DNA from: Verrucomicrobiaceae bacterium
GTDB lineage: Bacteria > Verrucomicrobiota > Verrucomicrobiia > Verrucomicrobiales > Verrucomicrobiaceae
Direction of reading: 5' to 3'
Length of the DNA: 64,000 nucleotides
Assembly: GCA_016795485.1 (NCBI GenBank)
Contig: JAEUHM010000041.1
Span: forward strand, 1-64,000
This document shows, piece after piece, positions 8,350 to 16,405 of the stretch. The notes below the pieces were generated by a model. That model was not told the DNA's origin, searched no databases, and saw only the letters and a program-made list of their open reading frames with translations. The position numbers were made by a program, and so were the translations under genes. Each line of letters starts with the position of its first letter. Positions within the stretch are counted from its first letter, which is position 1.

Positions 8350-8841
8350 ATGGACCTAAATCAGATTCAGAAGATCGTGGAACTAATGGCGGCCAACAAT
8401 GTGACTTTCTTTGAGTGGGAGCGCGAGGACGGTGCCATCACCTTGAAGCGCGGACACGACATCGACGGGTTGTCTGAGTTGCTGTCCAAACTCCCTGCCC
8501 CAGCGGCACCCATAGCCTATGCCCCTGCACCCATGGGCGCACCTTCCTCAGCCGCACCGGCAGCCGCAGCACCAGCAGCAGCTTCTGCTGCCCCAGCCGA
8601 GGAGGTCGGCCCAGCCATTCACAGCCCAATGGTAGGCACTTTCTACCGCTCATCTGCCCCTGGTGAGAAGCCCTTCATCAATGTGGGCGACTCCGTGGAT
8701 GAAAACACGACCGTCTGCATCATTGAAGCCATGAAGGTCATGAATGAGATCAAGGCAGAAGTCCGCGGCACCATCGCTCGCCTCCTGGTAGAGGACGGCA
8801 AGCCCGTTCAATACGGCCAGCCTCTGTTCCAGCTCAAGTAA
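8350..8841 (+). CDS. accB: Biotin carboxyl carrier protein of acetyl-CoA carboxylase
   Basis: AccB carries the biotin on which CO2 shuttles in the first step of fatty acid synthesis. From the ATG at 8350 the protein has 163 residues: an N-terminal MDLNQIQKIVELM helix, an Ala/Pro-rich linker and a biotinyl domain with EAMKVMNEI, whose Lys is biotinylated. An upstream in-frame ATG at 8308 would add 14 Pro/Ser-rich residues. I prefer 8350 because family members start with the MDL helix. accC follows 98 bp downstream. Confidence 0.95.
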   Translation: MDLNQIQKIVELMAANNVTFFEWEREDGAITLKRGHDIDGLSELLSKLPAPAAPIAYAPAPMGAPSSAAPAAAAPAAASAAPAEEVGPAIHSPMVGTFYRSSAPGEKPFINVGDSVDENTTVCIIEAMKVMNEIKAEVRGTIARLLVEDGKPVQYGQPLFQLK

Positions 8842-8939
8842 ACCGCATCGCGCGCAACAAAATGCACATGGGACCAGCCTTGCGCCCTCAGTGCCATCCA
8901 TCCCGCGCTCTGCAACCTGCCCCCTGACCCCTTTACCCA

Positions 8940-10301
8940 ATGTTCAAGAAAGTCCTCATCGCCAACCGTGGAGAAATCGCACTGCGTATCATCCGGGCCT
9001 GCAAGGAGCTGGACGTAAAGACAGTCGCCGTTTATTCGGAGGCAGATGTGGACTCCATGCACGTCCATCTCGCAGATGAGGCTATCTGTATCGGACCCGG
9101 ACCCAGCACCGAGAGCTACCTCAAAATCCCGCGCATCATCGCTGCCGCAGAAATCGCCAACGTAGACGCCATCCACCCTGGTTACGGCTTCTTGAGCGAG
9201 AAAGAGGAGTTCGCCCAGATCTGCCGGGAGTGCAAAATCAAGTTCATTGGCCCCTCTCCGGAAGTGATCGCCATGATGGGCGACAAAAACACAGCTCGTG
9301 CCACCGCTCTGAGGTTTGGAGTGCCCATCACTCCAGGCTCTGCTGGCATCATCGAGAACGAGGAACAGGCTTTTGAAGAAGCCCGCCGCATTGGTTACCC
9401 CGTTCTCATCAAAGCCACTGCAGGCGGCGGTGGTCGCGGCATGCGTCCAGTGCTCAACGAGGCCACTCTGCGTTCTAGTTTCCAACAAGCCAGCCAGGAG
9501 GCACTCAAGTGCTTCGGAGACGGCGGCGTCTACATGGAAAAACTCGTCGAGAAGCCTCACCACATCGAGATTCAAATCGTGGCAGACGGCAAAGGCAACG
9601 TTGTGGCCCTAGGCGAGCGCGACTGCTCCATGCAGCGTCGAAACCAGAAGATCATTGAAGAATGCCCTTCTCCCAAAATCAGCGAGGAACTCCGCGAGCG
9701 AATCTGCAAAGCAGCCGTGGATCTCTGCAAGGGCGTAGGCTACGAAAACTGCGGCACCATCGAGTTCCTCGTCGATAACGGAGGCAAGGAGTTCTACTTC
9801 ATGGAGATGAACACCCGGATCCAGGTGGAACACCCCATCACCGAAGAAGTTTACGGATGTGACCTCATCAAAGAGCAGATTCAGATCGCCGCAGGTTGGG
9901 AACTCAGCCAACACGTGCGGAATGCCAAACCGCGAGGCCACTCCATTGAGTGCCGGATCAACGCTGAAGACCCTCTGCGCAACTTCGCTCCCAGCCCAGG
10001 CAAGATCAATCTCTGGTACGCCTCAGGCGGCCGTGGAGTGCGCGTAGACACCCATGTTTACGCGGGCTACGAAGTGCCACCGTATTATGATTCAATGATT
10101 GCCAAGCTCATCGTCACTGGTGCCACCCGTGACATCGCCATCCGCCGGATGCGCCGTGCGCTCGGCGAGTTCATGATCGAGGGCATCAAAACCACCATCC
10201 CGCTCCAGAGCCAAATCATCACCACCAGCGACTTCAAGACTGGGAACTACGACATCACCTGGGTCGAGAACTTCCTGCGTCAGGAAGGCATGAAAGCCTA
10301 A
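8940..10301 (+). CDS. accC: Biotin carboxylase subunit of acetyl-CoA carboxylase
   Basis: The 453-residue protein matches AccC length and order. It has an N-terminal [20 protein letters not shown] domain, an ATP-grasp core with [12 protein letters not shown] and [23 protein letters not shown], the catalytic stretch [16 protein letters not shown] and a C-terminal domain containing [11 protein letters not shown]. It carboxylates the biotin of AccB with bicarbonate and ATP. The gene is intact although an insertion sequence begins only about 18 bp after its stop. Confidence 0.98.
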   Translation: MFKKVLIANRGEIALRIIRACKELDVKTVAVYSEADVDSMHVHLADEAICIGPGPSTESYLKIPRIIAAAEIANVDAIHPGYGFLSEKEEFAQICRECKIKFIGPSPEVIAMMGDKNTARATALRFGVPITPGSAGIIENEEQAFEEARRIGYPVLIKATAGGGGRGMRPVLNEATLRSSFQQASQEALKCFGDGGVYMEKLVEKPHHIEIQIVADGKGNVVALGERDCSMQRRNQKIIEECPSPKISEELRERICKAAVDLCKGVGYENCGTIEFLVDNGGKEFYFMEMNTRIQVEHPITEEVYGCDLIKEQIQIAAGWELSQHVRNAKPRGHSIECRINAEDPLRNFAPSPGKINLWYASGGRGVRVDTHVYAGYEVPPYYDSMIAKLIVTGATRDIAIRRMRRALGEFMIEGIKTTIPLQSQIITTSDFKTGNYDITWVENFLRQEGMKA

Positions 10302-10319
10302 CGGTGAGAGTCAGATGAG

Positions 10320-10357
10320 CCTCTCGCGCCCCTTCAGGGCACGGGCATCAGGTTAAG
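10320..10357. repeat. Left terminal inverted repeat of the IS
   Basis: It begins CCTCTCGCGCCCC and ends CATCAGGTTAAG. It matches the reverse complement of 11434-11470 at most positions, allowing a one-base length difference. Confidence 0.82.
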
Positions 10358-11388
10358 CCTAAGGCCCGTTGTTTTTGGTGGTAGTTGAGGCGCTTGCGCT
10401 GGTCGTAGCAGCAGTATTTGCGCAGGGCGATGCAGGTGTCTGAGCTCGCAGGTGCGCCTTCGATGAGCCAGGTGGTAAGGCTCACCAAACGTTGCGGCTT
10501 CTGGGCCATGTAGCGGGTGAACTTCAGCAAGCTCAAGTCTCGGTCGGTGGCCTCGCGCATCCGCTCATAACACAGTCGGTAGAGATGTCTCTTGCCATTG
10601 AGCGCCACTTGCACATCCAGGCTGCCGTGACGACGCAGCAACTCCGGCAAATCCAGCGGCTCATCACTCTGCACCTCACGATAGAGCGCTCCGGTTTTAT
10701 GCCGGTAGATGAAGTGGGCACCGACTTGTTCATGGCGCTGGATTTCACTCACAATGCGGTAGCCCCGGTCACGCAGCACGAGGTCGTCAGGGCGCAGTTC
10801 CAAGTCAGGTGCCGCGCTGAGGTCGTTTTTGCTATAGGTGTCAATACTGAAGGCTTCAAAGCACATCCCCTTGAGGTCATAGGTGGCCTGGATGCGGGCA
10901 TTACAGACTTGGTGCGCGCCGTTGGCCACGCCGGAGAAGGTGTCAAACAACCAGCCCGGCAGCTCCATGATCGTGCTGTCCTGCACCAGCACGCGGGAGT
11001 AGGCACTCAACAGTCCCGGTGAGGGCGCGTCCTGTTGCACCGAAGCGACAACGCGTTTGTCGATGGCCAGCCGCAGCACGGTTTGAATCATCCGCAAGCA
11101 AGGCTGCGCGAAGCGCTCTGCTACCGATTGCCGGGCAGGTTGCCGCCCCGCTGTTGAGTCCAACGCCGTCGCGATGTCGTTGAAGCTAGCGGTCCCACCG
11201 AGACTTTGCGCACACAGCGCACTGAGCAAGGCGGCAGGGGTGATCTTTCGCGGCGCACGCTTCTACCAACCGGTGACTATGGCGATCAACTCCAGCTCAT
11301 GGGCAGTAATGCCCAGGGCGGTGATGAACTCTGCCACCTCACGAGGTTCCCACAGAGTCACCTCAGCTGCTTGGTCTGCCGTTGCCAT
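10348..11388 (-). pseudogene. IS4-family transposase interrupted by an amber codon
   Basis: A frame begins at ATG 11388 (MATADQAAEVTLWEPREV) and meets TAG at 11265-11263 (codon 42). It then continues in the same frame through KRAPRKITPAALLSALCAQ to TGA at 10348. DDE-type landmarks VLVQDSTIMELP and DDLVLRDRGYRI are present. The usual Y-R-E-K block of IS4 enzymes is not recognisable, and the whole frame (346 codons) is short for the family, so an internal deletion is also possible. Downstream TTG or GTG restarts could give a protein of about 293 residues. I consider the copy probably inactive; readthrough cannot be excluded. Confidence 0.8.
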
Positions 11389-11433
11389 AACCCCCTCTTC
11401 TCAAACCACACCTCTGTTTTCAACTCTTCTCTC

Positions 11434-11470
11434 CTTAACCTGACGCTCATGCCTGATGGGGCGCGAAAGG
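11434..11470. repeat. Right terminal inverted repeat of the IS
   Basis: On the plus strand it runs CTTAACCTGACG to GGGGCGCGAAAGG. Its reverse complement aligns with 10320-10357. Confidence 0.82.
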
Positions 11471-11542
11471 GACCGCAGGGTCTTGCGCGACTCTAGCATT
11501 TGAACAGATGCGCTCCCCTCCCTTTCTGATAAACTCCCGCTC

Positions 11543-12439
11543 ATGATCTTTCACATCGCCCGAGATGGCCAGCCCCTGGGCACATTCACCCAGGATGAAA
11601 TCCGTGATCACCTGGAAGCCCGTCGGCTTCTGGTGACGGATTTGGTGTGGACTCGTGGCATGGATGATTGGGAGGCGCTGGCACAGGTGTTTGAGGTCGA
11701 GATCCTTGAGGAAGACGAAGAAGACGACCAAAATGGTGAACCGAGGCCCGAGCTGCCGCCAGCAGTGCCACCAGCAGTTCCGGGAACCCTCACCAGTTTC
11801 CCGGCAGAGTCGTGGAAAGCCTCCCCTGCCCTTCCAGACGCTCCTCCTTTGGAACCAAAAGCATCCGGTTGGGCGATCGCTAGCCTCTTTCTTGGTTGCA
11901 TCAGCGTGGTGGGGCTATGTTTTACGGCTATACCGGGCATTGTTTGTGGTCACACCGCCTTGGATGAGATTCGCAAATCTCGTGGTGCCATCAGCGGCAG
12001 AAACTTGGCTCGGACGGGGCTCATTCTCGGCTACCTGATGTGCGTGCTGACCGTCATCGGTTCTGTGGTCTATTTTGGTTACTACACCGCTGAGAAGGTT
12101 GAGGCAAAGTCGGCCCAAGCGGACGCCGTGCGAGATGCGAGGACGATCATGATGGCCCTCAAGGTCTACGCCTCTGAAAACCGCGGCAAATACCCGGACT
12201 CGCTCGACCAGCTTTTGGACCAAGGCTTGCTGACCTCTGAGCGTACGCTCAACTCCATGGTGCCTGGCTGGGTGGGCAAGCCCGGCTGGAGATACTATGG
12301 CACTGGGCTTGGAACATCTGACCACTTCAGCAAGATCATCCTCGAAAGCCGTTCACGGGACCTTGAAGGACGTGGCATACAAGTCACGAACGATGGAGAG
12401 GCCTCCATCGCGGAGATTGCGGACGATGAAGTGAAGTAG
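11543..12439 (+). CDS. GYF_2 / DUF4190 / pseudopilin-like C-terminus membrane protein
   Basis: This 298-residue protein combines three parts. Residues 1-55 form a GYF_2 domain (MIFHIARDGQPLGTF, VWTRGMDDWEAL). A Pro/Glu-rich acidic linker leads to a two-helix DUF4190 membrane unit at about 112-185 (WAIASLFLGCISVVG, GLILGYLMCVLTVIGSVVY). Residues 195-260 (DARTIMMALKVYASENRGKYPDSLDQLL) resemble the processed C-terminal domain of type II secretion pseudopilins. Proteins of this sort are common in Verrucomicrobiota; the function is unknown. The gene begins 72 bp after the IS right end. Confidence 0.85.
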   Translation: MIFHIARDGQPLGTFTQDEIRDHLEARRLLVTDLVWTRGMDDWEALAQVFEVEILEEDEEDDQNGEPRPELPPAVPPAVPGTLTSFPAESWKASPALPDAPPLEPKASGWAIASLFLGCISVVGLCFTAIPGIVCGHTALDEIRKSRGAISGRNLARTGLILGYLMCVLTVIGSVVYFGYYTAEKVEAKSAQADAVRDARTIMMALKVYASENRGKYPDSLDQLLDQGLLTSERTLNSMVPGWVGKPGWRYYGTGLGTSDHFSKIILESRSRDLEGRGIQVTNDGEASIAEIADDEVK

Positions 12440-12452
12440 CTGCTTCGACAGC

Positions 12453-12917
12453 TTACTCTTCAGTGGTCACACTGCTGTCTGGAGTGTTGCCCACAGCTTG
12501 CTCCAACGCACGCCAAGCGAGCATGGCACACTTCACACGAGCCGGGAACTGCTGAACTCCTTCTAGGAGCGTAAGATCACCAAGTGGCTCCTCTTTGTCC
12601 AACTTTCTGCCCTCGCCGGTGACAACCCCGCGAAACACTGCGGCCAGTTCTACTGCCTCATCACGAGTGCGACCCTTCAGCTTCTGCGTCATCATCGACG
12701 CACTCGCCTGACTGATGGCACATCCTTGTCCGGTGAAGGTGAGCTCACTGATGCGATCGCTGTTGAGCTTCACAAACACATCAATTTCATCACCACAGCT
12801 CGGATTGTCGCCATGCACGTGGAGGCAGCCTTCCCCATGAAGCTCGCCATAGTTTCGCGGCTTTCTGGAGTGGTCCAGGATGACGGATTGGTAAAGCTCT
12901 CGCAACTCCTCGTTCAT
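12453..12917 (-). CDS. sufU: SufU/IscU-type Fe-S cluster assembly scaffold
   Basis: This 154-residue NifU-N family protein accepts sulfur and holds nascent Fe-S clusters in the cytoplasm. The three ligand cysteines are present: Cys41 in NPSCGDEID, Cys66 in GQGCAIS and Cys130 in VKCAMLAW, with Asp43. The spacing between the second and third cysteines matches the SufU type with its inserted segment (residues 81-115). No sufS or sufBCD lies in the window, so the partners must be elsewhere. It is 6 bp downstream of the ThuA gene on the same strand. Confidence 0.93.
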   Translation of the reverse strand: MNEELRELYQSVILDHSRKPRNYGELHGEGCLHVHGDNPSCGDEIDVFVKLNSDRISELTFTGQGCAISQASASMMTQKLKGRTRDEAVELAAVFRGVVTGEGRKLDKEEPLGDLTLLEGVQQFPARVKCAMLAWRALEQAVGNTPDSSVTTEE

Positions 12918-12923
12918 GAACGC

Positions 12924-13913
12924 TTAGTTCTTGTCAGGGTTTGGCTCTGCACTGCCCTCTACCAAGCCGAGCGCCCATTTGATGCCCCCCAGAATGTGCG
13001 CCTGATACTGCTTGCTGGTCTCAACTGAGTTTTTACGATCTTTGATCTCGGCTGAATCACTCCAGAGGTCTTCGCGATGTCCCAAGCTGGTGTAAAACAC
13101 GCGGCCCGAGCCTGCTTTACGGCACCAAGACACAGGGAAGAAGCGCTTATCAGCAGCATCATTGGGGTGATTCCGCATGTACCAAAGGGAGCGCACCTTG
13201 CTGCGATCCTGGCTCTTGATGATGTACATTTCCTCTTGAGCTAGATCCCAGCTTTCACCTATGCCCGCGTTAGCAGGATGTGCTGTGTCTCCGGCGATGA
13301 GGCTGGCTGGAACTTGGGCCTTGTGGGTCTCGAACTCGCCCTGAAGCATCTCGATGTAAGCGCGGAAAGGATGGAACGTATCGCTAGCGCTGTGCATGCC
13401 CATGAAGGAGTGGCCGGATTCGATCCATTTGATGAAACCGTCACGATCCGGAAGTGGTAGTTCACCCGTGGTATTGGCAAAGATCACGCCATCGATCCTC
13501 TCAGCCACAAGATTCTCTGGGCTGAGGCGCTTCAAGCTTTCGATCTGGGCGGCCTTGAGTTGGTCCGCTGCCGCTTTGGCTTCGGCCTGCTTCTCAGGTG
13601 TCCATGCCGTCATCTCCTGCTCATACTTTTTCATCTGGTTCGCGTAGTTCTTCATCGTTTTCTCATCAGCACCAGCTTCAGGGGCTTTTGGACTGCGTGG
13701 AGCCTGTGGTATTTTGATATCCGGCTGCTGCACGAGACCCACCACGGTGAAGGCGCCGCTCTCCTCGCCCAGCTTCTGAAGCGTCTTCTCCGCCCAAGGG
13801 ATGGATGAGTGACGAAAACCTGCTGTGACCGTGCAAACAAGCACGCGCTTAGGCTCAGCATGCGCAACGGTCAAACCGAGGGCGAGAAACAAGATGGATC
13901 GAAGGACTAACAT
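12924..13913 (-). CDS. Secreted ThuA-like domain protein
   Basis: The 329-residue product has a signal peptide (MLVLRSILFLALGLTVAHA). Its ThuA-like glutamine-amidotransferase fold includes KRVLVCTVTAGFRHSSIPW, GVIFANTTGELPLPD, SGHSFMGMHSASDTF and GSGRVFYTSLGHREDLW. A charged Lys/Glu/Ala insertion lies at about residues 70-120. ThuA domains are frequent in exported sugar-metabolism proteins of Verrucomicrobiota and Planctomycetota; the reaction is not established. A second ThuA-like gene lies at 52788. Confidence 0.9.
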   Translation of the reverse strand: MLVLRSILFLALGLTVAHAEPKRVLVCTVTAGFRHSSIPWAEKTLQKLGEESGAFTVVGLVQQPDIKIPQAPRSPKAPEAGADEKTMKNYANQMKKYEQEMTAWTPEKQAEAKAAADQLKAAQIESLKRLSPENLVAERIDGVIFANTTGELPLPDRDGFIKWIESGHSFMGMHSASDTFHPFRAYIEMLQGEFETHKAQVPASLIAGDTAHPANAGIGESWDLAQEEMYIIKSQDRSKVRSLWYMRNHPNDAADKRFFPVSWCRKAGSGRVFYTSLGHREDLWSDSAEIKDRKNSVETSKQYQAHILGGIKWALGLVEGSAEPNPDKN

Positions 13914-14008
13914 GAGGTGTGAATGCGGTGTGATTGAATACTACGCTCACGAGTGTGCGCAATGACGGGCTTCTTTATCTGGTGTTGAATCCGTGAGGCA
14001 ACCGTTTC

Positions 14009-14791
14009 TCAAGGAGCAGTGAGTTTCCTGAAAGCATCAAAGTAGCGCTTACCGAGTTCGCGGTAGGAAGCGGAATCAAAGTGGACCTTGTCGCCTTTGT
14101 GGACCAGCCCATCAGAAGAGACAAAGGCTGTGTTTTTGACTTTGTCCGGGAGGGTCTTGTGAGCTTGCGTCACGGGTGCGGAATCGGGATTGACGGGCAC
14201 ATCCTTAAAGTGCCCGATCTCGCCTGCGATGAATGGGATGCTCTCGTTCTTCACGAGCGTCCGGAAGCGTTGGATGAGATCGTGAAGCCTAGATTCATAG
14301 ACGGCGGCCAGCTCTGGCTTGCAGTCGGCCTCACCTTGATGCCAAAGGATGCCTTTCAGCGTGCCTACTTTCATGGCGGCGGTGACTCGGCTTACCATGT
14401 CGTCCCAAGGATGGCTTTTGGTGGCGGCGTAGAACGCGCCCGGTGTCCAAACTTCAATCGGCGATCCACCCACCGCGCATGGAATGAGCCCAATCGTTGC
14501 TTCTGGGCTGACCTCAGCCATCAAACGGCCAAAGGTTTTGCCCAAGCCAACTCCAGCAGAGGTCTTATCAAAGTGCAGCGGGTCAACAGCAGGTGCCCAA
14601 GTGCCTTCCTTCGTCAGAGTAAGGACTCGCGGGTGCGGCGTGGTGTCCTGGGGCTCTACAGCGCCCCTCCCGGCCATATTTGACTGCCCCACGAGGAGAA
14701 AGAGATGAAACTTGTCTTTGGATGGCAACACAGGGTCTGCTGCGGGCATCAAACGGGCGGCCAACAAGGCAAAGAAGAGGATTCTAGACAT
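14009..14791 (-). CDS. Secreted SASA/CE6-type carbohydrate acetylesterase
   Basis: This 260-residue exported protein (signal MSRILFFALLAARLMPA) has the sialate O-acetylesterase/CE6 layout. LFLLVGQSNMAGRG carries the nucleophile Ser, IGLIPCAVGGSPIEVW is block II, GILWHQGEADC block III, and GDKVHFDSASYRELGKRY supplies the Asp-x-x-His-like C-terminal motif (VHFD). It probably removes acetyl groups from plant or algal polysaccharides. It diverges from ruvX. Confidence 0.92.
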   Translation of the reverse strand: MSRILFFALLAARLMPAADPVLPSKDKFHLFLLVGQSNMAGRGAVEPQDTTPHPRVLTLTKEGTWAPAVDPLHFDKTSAGVGLGKTFGRLMAEVSPEATIGLIPCAVGGSPIEVWTPGAFYAATKSHPWDDMVSRVTAAMKVGTLKGILWHQGEADCKPELAAVYESRLHDLIQRFRTLVKNESIPFIAGEIGHFKDVPVNPDSAPVTQAHKTLPDKVKNTAFVSSDGLVHKGDKVHFDSASYRELGKRYFDAFRKLTAP

Positions 14792-14854
14792 AGGCTACGG
14801 AACGATGACGAAGGTCTGCTCTTGCGCGATGACGCATCGGCGTTAGCTGATGTT

Positions 14855-15346
14855 ATGGGACGAATACTGGCAGTGGATCACGGCACGGTGCGCATCGGGC
14901 TGGCGTTGAGCGACGAAATGCAGCTGATTGCCTCGCCTTGGATGACCTTGCAAAACGGTCCGAAGGTGGTCGAGGAACTGGCGAGGAAGATTCGCGAAAA
15001 ACAGATCGAGAAGGTGGTGGTCGGAGCACCGCTGCTGCTGTCAGGAGCCAAGGGCACAGCAATGGAACGTGTGGAAAGGTTTGCCGAACTTCTTGGCAAG
15101 GCTCTCGAACATGAGATTCCTGTGGAACTAGTCGATGAGCGCCTTTCCTCGGTCACAGCCGAGAAAGCACTGAAGCGGGAGGGGCACGTGATTGATGCCA
15201 AAGAGGGCGTCGTGGATCAATTAGCTGCAACCGTGATCCTGCAGGATTACCTCAACTCGTCACGCGGCCCAGATGGCTATCTGCTGCCTGATGACGCGGA
15301 TGACATGCCGTGGATGCATGACGAGCCGAGGCGGAAGAAGAAGTAA
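14855..15346 (+). CDS. ruvX: YqgF/RuvX family Holliday junction resolvase-like nuclease
   Basis: From ATG 14855 (MGRILAVDHGTVRIGLALSD) the 163 residues match the RNase H-like YqgF family. The first catalytic Asp is in AVDHG, the glycine-rich VVGAPLLLSG follows, VELVDERLSS carries the second acidic residue, and VDQLAATVILQDYL the third. Roles in pre-16S rRNA 5' processing and Holliday junction resolution are reported for the family. The C-terminal tail is Asp/Lys-rich. The frame could be extended upstream, but that would overlap the divergent esterase and add unlike sequence. Confidence 0.93.
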   Translation: MGRILAVDHGTVRIGLALSDEMQLIASPWMTLQNGPKVVEELARKIREKQIEKVVVGAPLLLSGAKGTAMERVERFAELLGKALEHEIPVELVDERLSSVTAEKALKREGHVIDAKEGVVDQLAATVILQDYLNSSRGPDGYLLPDDADDMPWMHDEPRRKKK

Positions 15347-15355
15347 GGCCAAAGG

Positions 15356-16363
15356 TTACTTGGAAGCCTTCAGCTTCTCGATCAAATAGTCATGAGCAGC
15401 TACGTGGGGAGCGTTGGGGGCTCCTGGGTAGTAGAGCTCACAGGGAATGTTGAGACTGTCGCAGTGCTCTTTGAGTTTGAGGCCAAAGTTAGCCGAGTGA
15501 GTTGGGTCCTTCTCAGGTTTGCCCAATGCAGGAGCGCTACGATAGTTCATATAGATCGGCGGATCTCCAGCGCTGGCATGGGCATAAGGTGACCAAGCCT
15601 TGATCCAATCCATGATCTTCTCCCGATTTTCCAAAAACAAGGCGAACTGCTGCTCGCGGCTTTTTGGATTCTTCGGATCGTTCATGAAACCAAAAGCGTG
15701 GCCGCCATACACACTGTTTGGGGTCCACTCCTTCATCTGTTTGGGATCAAGGGTAGTCTGTGCGCCCATGACGGCAGCACACCAGAGACGAGTCGACTCG
15801 CGCGCTACCGGATCACTGCTACTCGCGTCCGCCATATCGTCACGGAATGCCAAAAACAAGCTGCTGCAAGCCCCTGCACTGCCGCCGCTAGCTCCGATGC
15901 GTTCTTTGTCGATGTTCCACTCAGTCGCCTTGCTCCGAACAAACTGAAGCGCACGTGCTGCGTCCTCTAGTGGCCATTTCACCGGCGGCTTGATGCCCGC
16001 CGCATGGGCATCAGACACGAAACGATACTCCACGGACACAACGGAGATGCCTGCGGCGAGACACTCCTTCAATCCGCTAACGGACCACTTGTTGCCACCC
16101 ATCCAACCTCCGCCATGGATGAACAGCATGCATGGAGTGGGCTTGTCCGACTTTGCCTGATAAAAATCGACGACTTGTTTAGGATGCGATCCATACGGCA
16201 CATCTGCTGCTGTAGGCGGCATGATGGGAGCCGGAGCCTTCTTCTGCGGCTTAGCGGGTACTTTTTTGGCAGCAGGCTTCTTGGTGTTAGGAGCCTTGGT
16301 TTGTGCAAATCCGGTGAGCGAACTTGCAACTGCGATGAGAGCGTAAATGAGAATGCGGTTCAT
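15356..16363 (-). CDS. Secreted alpha/beta hydrolase (BD-FAE/HSL-type esterase)
   Basis: The 335-residue product has a signal peptide ending near GFAQ, then a Lys/Pro/Ala-rich linker (about 22-50) that may cross the cell wall or act as a tether. The hydrolase core includes CMLFIHGGGWMGG (oxyanion hole), RIGASGGSAGACSS with the nucleophile Ser, and APHVAAHDYLIEKL containing a candidate catalytic His. Such exported esterases commonly act on acylated sugars. It is convergent with ruvX, 9 bp apart. Confidence 0.9.
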   Translation of the reverse strand: MNRILIYALIAVASSLTGFAQTKAPNTKKPAAKKVPAKPQKKAPAPIMPPTAADVPYGSHPKQVVDFYQAKSDKPTPCMLFIHGGGWMGGNKWSVSGLKECLAAGISVVSVEYRFVSDAHAAGIKPPVKWPLEDAARALQFVRSKATEWNIDKERIGASGGSAGACSSLFLAFRDDMADASSSDPVARESTRLWCAAVMGAQTTLDPKQMKEWTPNSVYGGHAFGFMNDPKNPKSREQQFALFLENREKIMDWIKAWSPYAHASAGDPPIYMNYRSAPALGKPEKDPTHSANFGLKLKEHCDSLNIPCELYYPGAPNAPHVAAHDYLIEKLKASK

Positions 16364-16405
16364 GGTGGTCAGAGGGCTGTGAAACGCCCGCCATGAAGCC
16401 TTCCT

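Larger units (their letters stand above)
10320..11470 (-). mobile_element. IS4-type insertion sequence, 1.15 kb, with terminal inverted repeats
   Basis: Two imperfect inverted repeats of about 37 bp bound this stretch. The left starts CCTCTCGCGCCCC and ends CAGGTTAAG; the right, read on the minus strand, starts CCTTTCGCGCCCC and ends CAGGTTAAG. The transposase frame lies between them, and its stop codon falls within the left repeat. No convincing target duplication is visible at the outer edges, suggesting age or edge decay. The element sits between accC and the GYF gene and disrupts neither. Confidence 0.85.

Noticed and set aside
14705..14854. N-terminal extension of ruvX
   Set aside because: It overlaps the divergent esterase start and does not resemble YqgF proteins; ATG 14855 gives the family length.
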